Positions 14,001-29,000 of a DNA stretch of 64,000 bases are shown here, one piece after another; positions within the stretch are counted from its first letter, which is position 1, and every line of letters begins with the position of its first letter. Source of the stretch: Rotaria socialis (lineage: Eukaryota > Rotifera > Eurotatoria > Philodinida > Philodinidae); assembly GCA_905331475.1 (NCBI GenBank), contig CAJNYU010004134.1:169844-233843 (forward strand), given 5' to 3'. The translations under genes and the position numbers were made by a program. A model generated the notes under the pieces. It was not told the DNA's origin, ran no database searches, and was given only the letters and a program-made list of their open reading frames with translations.

Positions 14001-17000
14001 TGAAATGCCACGATTGAATGTATCAATGCCCATAAAATTTCTCATCATACGTAATAATGATGAACCTTTCGAATAGGTTATTGCATCGAAAATACTTGTT
14101 AATTGTTCATTTTGCGTTATTTTCATGTTGACAGGGTGTGAAAATGAAATAGCATCGTTTTGCATGACTGCTAACCAGCGTTGAGCAATAAATTGCTCAT
14201 ATAAATCCCATTCTGGATGGATTTTGTCTGTATAAACGAATTCCATCCATTTAGCAAAACCTTCATTTAACCATAAATCATCCCACCATGATGGTGATAC
14301 AAGATCACCAAACCATTGATGTGCCAACTAAGTAATGTAAAAGAAAAAAAGGAAATAATTACAATAGATAATTTTATTGCTTTGAAAATTATTTAAACAA
14401 ACTTCATGTGCAATAACTAATGCAACGTCTTGTTTATTAGATGATGTCGACGTACGGTTATTGTAGAAAAGTCGTGTTTCACGATATATAATGCATCCGA
14501 AGTTTTCCATGGCACCTATTCAAACAATAGACTATATTCTATGAAAAGTTCGTTTTACATCGCATTCATATTGAAAAAAAAACATGTGTCTTTGTAATTT
14601 CATGATATCACTTTTAAACGTTTAGTAAGAAAGAGCATGATTCGATTTTCTGAAATTTCTTTTTAAAATTCTGATCTGATAACAACAATTGAATGATGTT
14701 AACATAGACAATGTTATAGTATTTTAGGAAAAAAAATGAAAAGATACGTCAAATCATCATATAAATAATTCATTTTCTTCATCATAAAAAAACAAATCCT
14801 AGACATCGTTCACATGTTTCAAAGGATTATTTCGTTTATCAGACAATTTAATAATTAAATCTTAATCCAAACTTTGCATTATTTTCATTTAAAAAAAGTA
14901 CAGGAAAGTAAACAATAATAATAATAAATTCGTTAAAATATTGTGAAAGAACATATTCTATTTACCTGCATCAAAATCTGGTACCGCAATATGGTCAACT
15001 TTTGATATGGGAAAATTCACTTTATATTGTTCTTCGAAATCTTCGATATTTTTTGTTGCTACTTTAAGTGCATAATATAATTCATTTTTCTTTTCTGGCT
15101 GTGCACAAATACTTGTTGTTATATTTCTATAATGACCTGTATTATTTTGTACTAAACATTCAAAATCGGCTACAACAAGTGCCAATAGATATGAGCTCAT
15201 TGGTACAGATTTTTCAAATTGTGTTATTGTCCAACCATTTAATTGATTTTGTGTTGATGCAATAGGCATATTACTCCATGCTCGATAGTGTTGTTCATGT
15301 TCAACAATAATTGTATATGTTGCTTTTAATGCTGGTTCATCAAAACATGGTAATGCCCTTCGGGCTGATATTGGTTCCATTTGGGAAGCAACTAAATAAC
15401 GTCGTACTTGATCTGTTGATCGTAGATATGAACTAAGATAGAAACCGAATGTATCATTTCTTAATTCACCTATATATGGTATCATTAGTGTAAATTCTGT
15501 ATTATTTAATAATGTTTGATTGAAAATAATTGTAAAAAAGTCTCGTTCATTATCATATATTGTTCGCATAACTGATACTCTTGGTATTGATAGTGTGATG
15601 GGATATCGTACAACAATAAAACGTTTATGTAAAACAATACGATCAGTTGCTTGAATTATTTTAATTGTTATATTAACATCGGCTTCAAATACTGAATAAC
15701 GAACATTACTGTCAGATATATTTAAATAAGGTTTTACATAAAGATTATAATGAATAGGAATAGCAAGTGATGGTAAACGATGACTATTCGCATCTGGTCC
15801 AGTATTGCCTGGATGAAGAAACGATGTTATTCCATTGAGATTTATACGATTCCATTCGATTGCTGCATCGATTTTATCAAGTGAAAGTTGAAATTGTCGA
15901 TAAGAAGTACCTAAAATATATATTCAATAGATTAGCATAAAGAATAAATGTATATTCATATAGATTCGAAGTCATTTCGTTTTACCTTTATCACTAATCG
16001 AATTCGCAAATGTAACAAATTCATCACGTTGTCGACTATTAATAAATCGACTTGAAACAGCTTCCATAATGCCGGATAAACTCGAACCAGATTTTCCCCA
16101 TTTTGAAAACAATTGATCCCAATTATCACGAATCCAATTCCATGCTATTTGATTTCCATGTGACGATCGAGCAACACGTTGTATTGATGTAGCTAAGTCT
16201 TGATCACGTATAATCGGATTTATTTTCAAATGTTGATTAAGAAACCAAAGTATCAATGATGGATCTTGTGTGCAAGAAAGACCATTTAATAAATTTAATG
16301 TTTCACTTGCTACATTTTCTTGTTTAAGACGATCCCATAAAAAGTTAAATTCTGATTGAGAACCCTCTCGTATAATTGTGCAATAAACAGTCGATCGAAG
16401 TGTTGCTGGGATTTGATTTAATGCCGGATTTGAAAGCCAACGACGATAAGCTTTACGAGCTTCTTCGACACATTCACGATGACCATAACGGCATGCAGCT
16501 GATAAAACACTAGGCTGTAATAATGCTCGTAGCCAATCTTTCGATTGATCTATTGGCTCCCAACCTATTTTATGATATAATGGCAATAGAAGCTCAAGAA
16601 AATATTGTTGAACATCAAGAAGAATTTCCTGGCCAGTTAACAAGTCTTCTTGAAGTCTCATAGCTGAAAATGCTGCTGTCCATGGCACAAATTCAACTTC
16701 ATCTTTTAAATAACGTATTAATTCATATGCATCACTGGTATTTACAAGTGATGTACGAGACAATGCGAATACGTCATCGATCAAAGCACCACGTGTTATT
16801 GTTGGAATACGAGTATGATCAGATAATAATTGATTTATTATCAATCGAAAATTTCGAGAATCATATTTTGTACGATAAATGCCTAGATAATCTGGATTTG
16901 CTAAAATCCAATCGGAATCCGATGTTGAAATTTGTAAACGCATTGAAGTATCATTAAGCCAAACGACTGAATTTCGACTTGATGTCTATTAGAAGAACGG

Positions 17001-20000
17001 GAAAAACAGAGTAGAAAATAAAAGAACTTTTATCATTTCTTTTTCAAGACATTATAACTTTTCGAAAGTAATTATCATTAGCAATCTTAATATTGCTATG
17101 TACGATGCTTTGTTTCATTGTTTTTGTGATACATTTATTTATTTTCATTTTACTGAATCCTTGAGAGAGAGAGAATATGTAATTCATAATTATATACATG
17201 TAATACCGAGAATTTATTCATATACGTCTATTCTCTCGTGTTATATAGAAGAAGAAAAAACTTGATCTTTCAGCTCAGATTCTGGAGAGAGAAAAGGAGT
17301 TTTAACCGAACAATTAATATTGATTGAGCTCGACTGTTAAACTCATGATTTGATTATGTCATTGTTGAATTCATTATTAATCAAAAATGTTTGCCCTTTT
17401 ATCACTAATACATAGATAAACTTTCGCATAATGAGAAATAATGTACCATTCGCATAGTTTCTGATCTATAATATAATCTCATGACAGAATTGTGTACCGA
17501 AAATGTCAGTTTATCAAGAAACAAAAAAGATTTGGCCTTGCACTAACTATCCATAACATATAGTCAGTTATTGTCATAAATGAACCTCTGTCGATTATGA
17601 ATATATTTACCTTCGCTGATGAACGATCAAAGTGTTTGAATGGAATCCACCATTTTTCTCGTTTAACTGTTGTTGAAAAGAGACTAAAAGGTTTCTGATT
17701 GATAACCATATAACTGTTAACATTCAATTTTTGTTGTCGTTCAGTTTGTTTTGCATATTCTCGATTAATTTCAACAATTGGATAGCCAGCTTGTTTTGTC
17801 CATCCATTCATAATTTGTTCTACATCAATTTTATTATCAGCAGCATGACTTAAATATCGCCATAAATCTTCTTGTGTTGCTGAACTATAACTTAATGCTT
17901 TAAGATAATTTTGTATACCTTTTTGAAATACTTGTGCACCTAAAAACATCGACATCATACGTATTAATGTTGCACCTTTATCATATGTTATTGAATCAAA
18001 TAATTGAAATATATCAGCTGGATTTGTCGATTGAATACTTATTGGACGTGATGTTGGCAATGAATCTGCATCCATAAATGGAAAGATTTTTTCAACGACA
18101 ATTCGTTCATCTTGCATCCAAGCTGGTTCAAGTCGATCAGATGCTAATGTTTCCATGTAACTAGCAAATCCTTCTTTTAACCACCTACAATGATCAAATC
18201 AATTCCAGTACATCACGTTTTTTTCGCTCTCAAAGAGAACAAACAACGGAAACACTTACAATTCTCCCCACCAAGCCGGTGAGACAAGATTTCCAAACCA
18301 TTGATGTGCAATTTCATGTGTAACTACTGTTGTTATGTATTGTTTACGTGATGCTGATACAGTATTTTCATCATAAAACAAACCAACCTCTCGATAAATT
18401 GCCAATCCTAGTTTCAAAATAAATCATTTTAAGACAATGACGAGAATGAGGATGATATAGAAAAACGTTGTTTTTCTTTTTTCTTTTACCATAGTTTTCC
18501 ATAGCCCCAGCACCAAAATCTGGTACAGCAAAATGTTCTAATTTTGGTAGTGGATAAAGAATATCAAAATATTCATTGAAATATACTAATGATTTAGAAG
18601 CTATTTCATCAGCATAAGCTAACTGTGGTAAAATATCGATTCGTCCACAGACTCTTGATGAAATATTTGTTGATCCAACGATTGATTCCGGTCGACAATC
18701 AAAATCGGATTTAGATGCAACAATAATTGCTAATAAAAATGTTGACATTTTTAATGTTGGTGTAAAATGTGATAAAAGTTTTCCGTTGTCTAATATTTCT
18801 GTTCGTTGAATTTCTCCATTAGACCAAACACGTTCTGAAGAATCATGTATAACGCTTATATAGAAGATAGCTTTTCTAGCTGGCTCATCAATGCATGGAA
18901 AAACCGTTCGTGCATGTGTTGGCTCCATTTGCGAAGTCATAAATGTTTTCGTAATTCCATTCGTATCGATGTATTTACTTACGTAAAGACCATGTAATTC
19001 ACGTGAGATATTTGCTGAAAAAGTTAAATATAGTGTATAGTTATGATTTGGAATGAATGATGATGAAAACTTCAATCGAATTAATTCACTGTACTCATCA
19101 TATGACCAAGAATCTAATACTGGTAAGGGTGAATCTGTTAATGATGAATTAACAATTTTTATTGTTGAATTATTCAATAGCAAATCTTTTTGATGAAGTA
19201 AAACTTCATTTGTTGTTTCAAGACAAGTAAATGTGTAAAAAAGAATGCCTGAAAAGAAAAAGTTGTTTTGTTGTTAATCTAAATGAATTATTTAGCAGAC
19301 CAGTAAATGTTTCGGAAGTTAAATTTGGAAATAAAGTCAATCGATATTCCTCTTGTCGTAAATTTGTAGGTATTCGTTCAATAGGTGGGGCTAATGTTGT
19401 TGTTTCAATAAGTTCACTTGCTGTTGCTGTTGCTGTTGCTGTTGTTGTCGTCGTTGTTGTTGTTGTAGATGCTGCTATTGCTACTGTTGTTGCTGTTGTT
19501 TTACTAGCTGATACCTTTTGATTAACACCAAAATAAATTGTTAACACTAATAAAGTAATAAATATTGCAACTATTCCAGATACGATTGCCCAAAAAATTG
19601 TTTTTTTCACATGATAACTTTTTTTTGAGCCATTTGTAATCATCGTTGGATCAGTTGTAGAAAGATCGAACGATTCGGATACCATGTTTTAAATTAAACA
19701 CACTTCAATTTTATATTGTCGTCTTAGAGTGCAAAACTAAGCATAAAATTATATTATAAGGCAATTTTTATCTTTTTATTGAGAAAAGAAAAGCTGTTCT
19801 ATTGTTAAAACATAGATCATATATATGGGTAAATCTATGTCGTTTTAATTGGTCAAGTAATTTGAATAATAAAGGATTCACACCCAAGATAAATAAATAA
19901 TAGTTTGAGAAAGCAAAAAAATACCACAATTGTATAACTATTTCTTGTCAATCTTCTAGATATGTAAAAGAAAAAGAAACAAAATAAAGTAGTAAGCGGA

Positions 20001-23000
20001 TGTAAGGACGAATATAAGAAACGGCTAGACTAATTTTTGAAACGCGACTTTAACGCTCACATCTACGTAATTGAATTATAAAGACGAAGATGTCAATGCA
20101 GCTGATCTTTAAACATACTAGATACTCACTATAACTATTCTCTAATGCATTTCTTTTCTCTTATTTTTAAAAGAACATAAGATTAGACATGTAGCATATC
20201 TTTTTTTTTCCTTTTTTTTGGTTCAAGTAATCTTTCGAAAAAGGCAAAAGATGATTGAATTGCCTGTCCTTTTCATTTTTCTCGTCATCTAATCTTTTAA
20301 AGATATTGAGTTGACATTCAAATATAAATATATTCTATTCGAAAGAAAAAAGAAGAAAGACACAACAGTAAGATTTGAATATAATCAAAGTCCATAAGCG
20401 CTTCTATATATGGTTAAAGAATGTTTCATTATCTATATATATTTCTTTACTAGTATTAAATGAAATCTTTATCAAATAACTCTATTGAAAAACATACTTG
20501 CAGTGAATTGAGATTTCTTATTTTTTAGAAGTAAAAGCAAAAATATTATGATTATTGAATGAAGAGGTTGATTTATAATATGTATGCGTCCGCTCCATTG
20601 AAGACTAAAGAGAAGACTACGATGACACAATAATGTGTAACTCAACAAGAGATAACACTACTCCTGGCAAGAGTCAATCTATCATCACAATAAGCAATAC
20701 TAGTTGACAGGATTGATAGGCAAGAAAAGAGCAGGGCAAAATACATATCTCTCGTCACTACGCGTTCGTTCCTTTTGATTGGAAATCTTTCTATTTTCTT
20801 CTTCTTATGATTAGAAAAAAAAAGAGATTGCCTATATTTTTCTTTTCTTTAAGACAACTAATCAATGTCGGTTGAACTATGAAGAACAAAATCAGTATAA
20901 AATTCGAATTAAGTTTTCAAATCAAGCAGAAGCAATCGAAAAAGATTTTCTAATTACTATTGAAGATATTAATGAAGCACCATATGATCTTCAATGTTCT
21001 AGTATGAATTTTAAAAACTAAAAGAAAAACTACAAATGAAAGTATGATTCTTTTTTTTCTTGTTCAATAGATCACACAGGTATTTGTACGGTTTTCGATG
21101 ATGATTTTAATCAAACATTAAATTGTGGAATAAACACTAAAAATGATTTTAATAATAAAACATCATTTGAAATAATGTGTACTGATAATGGTCAACCACC
21201 TTTATCCGTAAATAAAATCTTCTTCAAATATCTCTAACTTTCTTTTCTCCTAAGGTATCAACATGGATAAAAGTTCTACCAAATGACATGACACTAATGG
21301 TTGTTCCTATTTTTTCGCTGATTATACCCGTCGACGATAATTATAATACGATAGATAAACACACAAGAGATGTAAGTAGATTTATTTATTAGACATTTAT
21401 TGTAAACGAGCCAAGAAAATTCTCTGTCGACTTTTTTGTTTCATCGATGTCTATAACCTTTACGAATTTCTTTCATCGTATGGAATGTGAATACGATTAA
21501 GATCTTCTTGCTTGACCATGACAGCATGATAAAACTAACGAGTTATTTCAGTTAATTTAACTAATAAGTGTTATTTAGAATATTGTCATATCATATTCTA
21601 ATGATGGAGATAAAACAGAGCAACAGCGCCAACGACGACAAGCGAATTTGCCACCTCAAGTAAACAAAAACAAAAAACAAAAACAGTCAATTATAAGGCT
21701 TTTTATTTTTGCTAATAGGATATTTTTTTTAATGTGTCTCATTTAAGTGTACCAGAAAATGCAATAAATTTTAACATAGCACATGTTTACATTGTTGATG
21801 AAGACAATGATAATTATACCTGTTCAATACAGACTCATAATTCTCTTCAACATCAACAGCCATTTGAAATTGTTAATGGAATCTTACGTACTAAATCACC
21901 TACGAATAATAATAGTACGTAAAAGAAAATACTCTACAGACAAGGAATTTCTTCATCGTCTTTTATCTATTAGATTATGATCTTGATTTTGATTTTGAAA
22001 CTACACCAGTTTATAATACAACAGTATCATGTGCTGATTTAATTCATCATTTTACTATTAACAAAAATTTCAGTATCTTTGTCACTGATGTCAATGAAGC
22101 CCCAGTTGAATTAACATTAACGCCTAATATAGTATGTAATAGTTTGATAGTTTTTCGTTTTACAACAGAACAAATTTATGGTTTAGCTTCCAGAGAATTC
22201 ACCCGCAGGCTTTGTTATTGGTCAACTACATGCGATTGATCCAGATATATTTTCAACGAATGGAACATTTCAGTACACACTTATTACTGACATAGATCAT
22301 ATATTTACATTAGAAAATGATAATCTAGTGGTAAGTGATTTGACTGAATTTGTCTTAAGTTATTTTTTAAATATGCTACTTGTATTTTTTATCAGCTATC
22401 ACGTGAGAATTATGTAGAGATGTGTATGCCTCAACCAGATTTATGTCCACATGATTATGAACAAACTGATTCATTGCTTGTTCGTATATTTGTTGAAGAT
22501 AATGGTGAACCGCGAGCATCACAAAAATTTTGGATGCTAGTTAAAATAACTGATGAAAACGATCCACCAGTTAATTTGGTCTTAGATAAAACTACTGTGA
22601 AAGAAAATTCACCTATTGGAACATTAGTTGGATCATTTTCAGTTGATGATCAAGATTTATATCAAACACACATATATACGATTATTAGTGAAAATTCATT
22701 TTCAAACCATGGAAATCTTTTTTCTGTTGAAGATAATGATCTACGCCTAATAAGATCACCTGATTATGAACAAGACGAATTCATTCTTATTACGGTGCAC
22801 GCTACCGATAATGGAATACCACCGAAAAGTGTGAGTAATCTCTAAGATTAGCGTAAAAGAGAAAAAATATTCTAAACTTATTGAAAAAAATTTCTTGACT
22901 AATAATTTTCAATCGTAAGAAAAATTTTCCAAGATTCTATTTATATTTATTGAAAAACGAAAAATATTGATTTTCCGTAGATTACAAGTGATTTTCTTGT

Positions 23001-26000
23001 TGAAATAATCGACATTGATGAATTTCCCACTACGTATATATTTATTTCAAATATTGATAATATTGTTTTAAATGATACAATTAATAATTTAATAAATGGA
23101 GAAAACTCAGTACGAACGACTTATTTACCACAAAATGCTTACACACAAGCATCATTGGGGAAGATTTTATTTTTAATAGAAGATCGTGATCAAGATATTG
23201 ATTTGAATGGATATGATAATAATGTTCTAACTGAATTTGGTTTTTCCAAACCAACATGTGATCTTGCAACACAAATACCATATAGATTGTTATGTGCATC
23301 GACTGTTACTGTTGCTCATCCACAATCAGAATATGATCAAAATGCATTGAATGGACATTTAGTTGTTACTTCATTAACGTTAATAAGTAATAATAAAACT
23401 ATGAATTTTTCAAAATTATTAAGAATTAAATTTGAAAATATTGTATGCAAATAGCTTATTAGTTGAACAATTAACTATATTTATTTGTTCTATTTTAGAC
23501 TTTAACAATTAATGGTCAACAAACAGAATCTGTTGATATTCCCAGACATAATGCAGCTTCTCTTATAATTGGTTCGATTGATGCACTTGACCTAGCAGCT
23601 GGAGGACAACGTCAAGAAAATATTACACTTAATCCAAATAGTTCTTTGTCTTATCCACTTGAAATCATTAATTCAACTATTTTGAAAGTTAGTGTTTTTT
23701 TTATTATTAGATTTACTCATTATATTATTAAACAATTATTTTTCAAATGATACTACAGATTCGTGACGACGAAAATTTTTCTTCATCCAATATGCAATCA
23801 ATATTTAATGTTAGTGTATTTGTAACAACAGTTGGTGAAGAAAGTCGACTAGTAGAAAAATATTTAATCATTAACGTAAAAAATAAATATGATTTCAATT
23901 TAACATTAACAAATAATAAGGTGTGAAATGTAAAACAAAGTTATATTTTTATACAATTTTCTGTAATTTAGATTCTGGAAAATTCACACGAAAATACATC
24001 AATCGGAAACTTCATTGTTGAAAATGGTATAGGCGATTATACTATTGATCTTGTTAATAATAGTAATGGAAAATTTAAATTATATGGAACAAATCTATTA
24101 GTAAGATTTTTCATTAGAAATTTTTTGCATCGTCTTTTTAAGTTCATTCTTTTTTACAGACAGCTACGAAATATGTTGAACACTGTCATTTGAATCATTC
24201 ATGTGCACTTAATTATGAAACAGAACCTAGAATTAACATAACAGTTGCAGTTCTCGATCCATTAACAAATGAAACACTTCGTCTTGTAAATTTTTCTATT
24301 GAAGTTCAAGATGAAAATGAACCACTTTTTAATTTATCTTTATCTAGTATTTATCTGAATGAAATTTATCTAAGAAAAATATCACATATTCTTCTTTTTT
24401 TTATTCGTGTTCATAGATCTTGTGATTTCGGAAAATACAACTATTGGTTCGACGATCGGTATTATAAATGCAATTGATCTTGATTTTAATCAAACAAAAA
24501 CATTTACAACAATGAATCCAACATTTGCTATTGAGGATAATCGTTTAATATTAAAAAGAAAATTAATTTATGATATACAACAACATATTCCAATTATTAT
24601 TCAAGCAACTGACAATGGACAACCGCCAATATCTGTTTGTTACTTGATTTTTATCCAAAGAAATAAATTTTCAATTTTGTTTTTAGATAGAAAAATTATT
24701 TATTATAAACATAACTGCGATAAATCGACCACCAATTAATGTAACATCAAGTTTGATGACTGGATATATTGAACGAGATTCTGAAAATAAAAATTCAACA
24801 GGAGCAATTGTCGGCCAAATATATATTATGGATCCAGATCTTAATGAAAACTTTACTATTGTATTTAATAAACCTAATTTTCGGGCATTGGAACCAGCTA
24901 GAAATTCATATTCAATTATATCAGATGATGATTTTGAATTATCGGTTAGAGTATTTATATTTATTCTTTCGGCATAAAGTGATGTTTTTTTCTTAGGCAG
25001 AAGTTTACAATATTAGTATTCTAGATGTAGATCTTCCAAATGGTCAAGGTCAAACTAATTACTCAACCAATGTAATAGCGAATATAACAGATTTGGGTGG
25101 TCATTCAGTAATATATGAATTCGTTGTTGATTATGCAGAAAAGTCAATAGTTAATGCATCTGTATTATCAATATTTATAGAGACAACAACAGTGGTAAGT
25201 TATGCACAAGTAAAAAAGTCTTTTATCGAGTTGTAAGTCTAGCTTAGTCGTTACACTTTATCAGACATTTGTCATTAACAAAAATCCAGATCGATATGAA
25301 AAAAGACAAAAGGAATTCAACTTCTATAAGATAATACGGCATATTGGTAAAATTTCATGTCTCATCGTCGAATTTTCCTTAACGTATGTCATCAAATCCA
25401 TTGATTGTTATCGTATCTAGAATCAGTTAGAAATCAGTATTGATCCAATTACATGATATATACTAGATGATAGGAAATAGACATTAGTATCAATGAAACG
25501 CCATATATTTGTCAATCAACTAGTCGAACTGTTAGATTATCTCGTAAAATTCTGTCTAATCTTTAAATTACATAATCATTCAAATAATGTTCTTTTTATG
25601 AGATTATCTCACTAACCCTTTAACATTGTAGTCTTAGAGAAAACTAAATCCCCAACTACTCCTTACTCATAAACTCGAATATATGACATTGAGTTGACTT
25701 TGAATGGATTCACCTATTCTGAAATTATAATACAAATATCATCGGTCATTTGTGATCATCTTATCTCATCTCAATTATGTTTGTGTAAATATTTTCGTCT
25801 GATTCTTCATTCAAAAGTCTCCTATCATAGTTGTATCCGCTTAGAACTTTGTTGGAAATCACTTTACAACAATTAAGATATTGTACGCTCAATGAAAATA
25901 TCTATCAAAGAACAATTAGAAATCATTCACTCAGATGTATATTGTCTTTGTTCATATAAAAATTTTAATAGAACACTACCATAAGATGGTAAATCTTTCT

Positions 26001-29000
26001 TTTTGACAGCTTTAGTATAGGAATACTTAAGATAAGCGCATCAATCTGACGAAATCAAATTCATTATTTTAGAATATGCTAATTACTTAAATCTTTAGCA
26101 TGTTTTACCATATTTGATGATAAAAATTAGTTATATGAGATTTTTCTCCAACGATAGAAACGAATAGGAATATTTTATGAGATAGCGAAGTGCAACGCTC
26201 TATGTTTTCTAAAGGATATTGTAATGGGGTATGTATTTTACATGAGAAATCATATTTGGTAATTATAGAGAGTTTTGATTAAGAAAAATTATATTTTGTT
26301 ACACATGCGAAGGAATCATAAGGTAAAATACAAAAAGAAAAACATAATTACTACATATTGATCTTAATTTTTCTAGACTGGATCTTTATTTCAAGCGTTA
26401 CATGCTCGAGTTTATGAAATAACACCGCCGAATACTCCAATTATTCATGGTGTTTTACGCTTGTCGTCATTAAATAATTCTTTAACAAGTTCACTAACAT
26501 GTACTGCTACGGATGATCAAGAGAATTCATTTGGAGTTGAAACTACAGTTACAGATCAATTAGCATTTATTGTCTCGTTACCTGATAATTATACATTAAA
26601 TTCAACAATTCATCCAATTATTATCGTTAATGTACAATGTAACATTGGTAATGATACGAATGTAAATCAAGTAAGTTAGTTTTCTTTTATGAAATAGAAC
26701 AAAGAGATATAATTCATGGGGATTAGGACATTGTTGTCGATGTTTTACCGGCTCCACCCACAGTGGAGATAAACTTTAATCAAACAGAAACATTGTATGC
26801 AGCAAATCCTATTAATAATGAAACTATATTGGGTAGATTTGATCTTATCGAATTAACAACAACAACACCAACAAATCGTACATATAATCTTTCATTAGTA
26901 AATTATCAAGATTCATTTCAAGTAAATACTTTTATAAAAACAAATAATAAAAGCAACAAAGAGTTTTCGTTTCTTTTTCGCGTGAGAAAATAAATTAACA
27001 TATTATTTTTTGACTAGCTTCTACCAAATCATAGTCTTATTCAAATTGGTCAATATCCACCTGAAATATTAGACTTTAGTGATGCTCATGTTAATTTAAA
27101 TGTTCAAGTCGTCGAAACAACACCTGGCAAACCAACTCGTATTATTCAAAGAGCTTTTCAGTTACCAATTATTATCAATTCATCAACACCATTGATCACT
27201 TTTAGTCAATCATCAATAGCAAACAAAACACAGTCGAATACAACAATCGGATCATTTTCTGTAAGCAATATATCAATACTCTATCAATTACAATTACTTG
27301 ATACATACAATGATGGATTAGAATTGGATTCAAATAGTAATTCATTGATTCTTAAAAGACCAATCAATACATTTCCATTAATTAATAATCAAACACAATT
27401 AGAACTGAAAGTGGCGTTAACTAATGAAACAAATGGAACGATATTATTAACAACTTTTCCATTAAGAATTACTTATGAAAATATAGTAGATTTTTGTTTA
27501 CATAAAGATTGTGGAAATGGTACATGTATTCATCGAAATGAAACGTAAAGAAGATTTTTTCATGAAAACTTTGCTTCCCAAAGTTTGCTTTATTTTGTAT
27601 TATCTTTAGTGTTGCGTATTGTTTATGTACAGGTGGTTACACAGGTATAGATTGTCGAGGGATTGATGCATGTGCGTATAGTCCATGTACTAATAACGGC
27701 ATATGTCATCAACTATCTTCTGATGGAAAATTTTCATGCCAATGTATACGAAATTATACTGGAGCTTATTGTGAAATCTCGATTGACATTTGTCAATTAA
27801 ATAAATCTTCTTGTCCATCGACAGATATATGCATTCCAACACGCAGTAATCTTTCCGAGTATGTTTATTTATTATTTCTAAAAACAAGGCCACGAATTCC
27901 TTTTTATTTAGTTCTTTCAAATGTATTCCAAGAGATGAACTGCAATATTTTGTTTTTGATTATTTAAATAATTATAAAAATATTGATATTGTCAATAATG
28001 AAAACTTTCCAGAAAATGTTGAAAATTTTCTCAAAGACAATTTACCATTCAATGAAACTACTGTTTTATCTGAAATCATAATACTTGGTCCACAAAAATA
28101 TAGTCGAGCACAATTAATATCAGCTGCTATTCGAATGTCCGATGATAGCTCTACAACATTTAGTGATGCTTTGGAAATCTTTTGCAACAATATTTCATTG
28201 GCCAGTAAGATAGAAAATTGAAAAGATAGAATTTCAGTATAATAATTATATATGATGTTACAATATTTCCAATGGAAAATTATTTCGCGTTGGAACCGAT
28301 GCAAAAAAGAATTGATGAATATGTATACTTATGTATTAGGAAAAGAAATATCTGACGAATACTTATCTATCTGTATATCAAATACTATGCAGCATCTAGA
28401 ATATAGAAGTAAAGCCAAACTTTGAGCTTTTCGTGTTCAATTTATATTACTGTACACGTTCAGTCACTCCCATATGACATAAATTATATAGGCTTACAGT
28501 CAGAATGATGGCATTCTTGTCTATTGAGATGAGCTTAAAGATGCATCACATCGAACAATCATCACAAGGATCAATTTTTTCAGTTCCAGTCCTTCTAAAG
28601 TTGAGACTGTGTTGTTAACAACAATTTAAAACATACACATCGAGAGAATTTGATATTCGGCTAGCTACTATTTGTGTACAATTATTATAGATATTCTATT
28701 CAATACAAACAGTTTTTGACCTATTCTCAGTTCTGATCACGGCAGCATTGAAACGATCTTCTTTGCATCGAATTTCTACATGAAATAGACTTTCGGTTAT
28801 TGAACTGAACTTGAATTATAAATTTTTCAGCATATTAGAATCTTTTTAGTATGTTCTAAATTATAAATTTTCGTGAAGAAATGACAAAAAATCTAGCATT
28901 TGTGTCTGCGGTTTTTCTTCCCTAAAGTCAAGTTTCACTAGCGTCACTGTTTCAAATACGTTCTCGCGTGAATCAGCTAGGAAAACTAGAAATTTTTATT

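Larger units (their letters stand above)
8327..20853 (+). other. 12.5-kb intron hosting an antisense gene
   Basis: The donor GTAAGT follows ...GELF and the acceptor TTTCTTTAAG precedes TTNQC..., both phase 0. Together the two halves make one normal cadherin repeat, from an ENSP-G-T-IG start to a DINEAP end. Neither half is a complete repeat alone, and no alternative signal peptide was seen just upstream of 20854. The whole three-unit aminopeptidase gene lies inside on the minus strand, ending 150 bp from the donor. This is inferred from frame and domain logic without transcript evidence. Confidence 0.75.

Noticed and set aside
19231-19521. Plus-strand frame with a Val/Ala repeat opposite the peptidase start
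   Set aside because: It is the antisense shadow of the Thr/Ala-rich stalk of the aminopeptidase, whose membrane anchor and family match are on the minus strand.
8477-19685. Three independent tandem aminopeptidase genes
   Set aside because: Only one membrane anchor and one plausible start are present, and two exons carry both the end of one unit and the beginning of the next without a stop codon.
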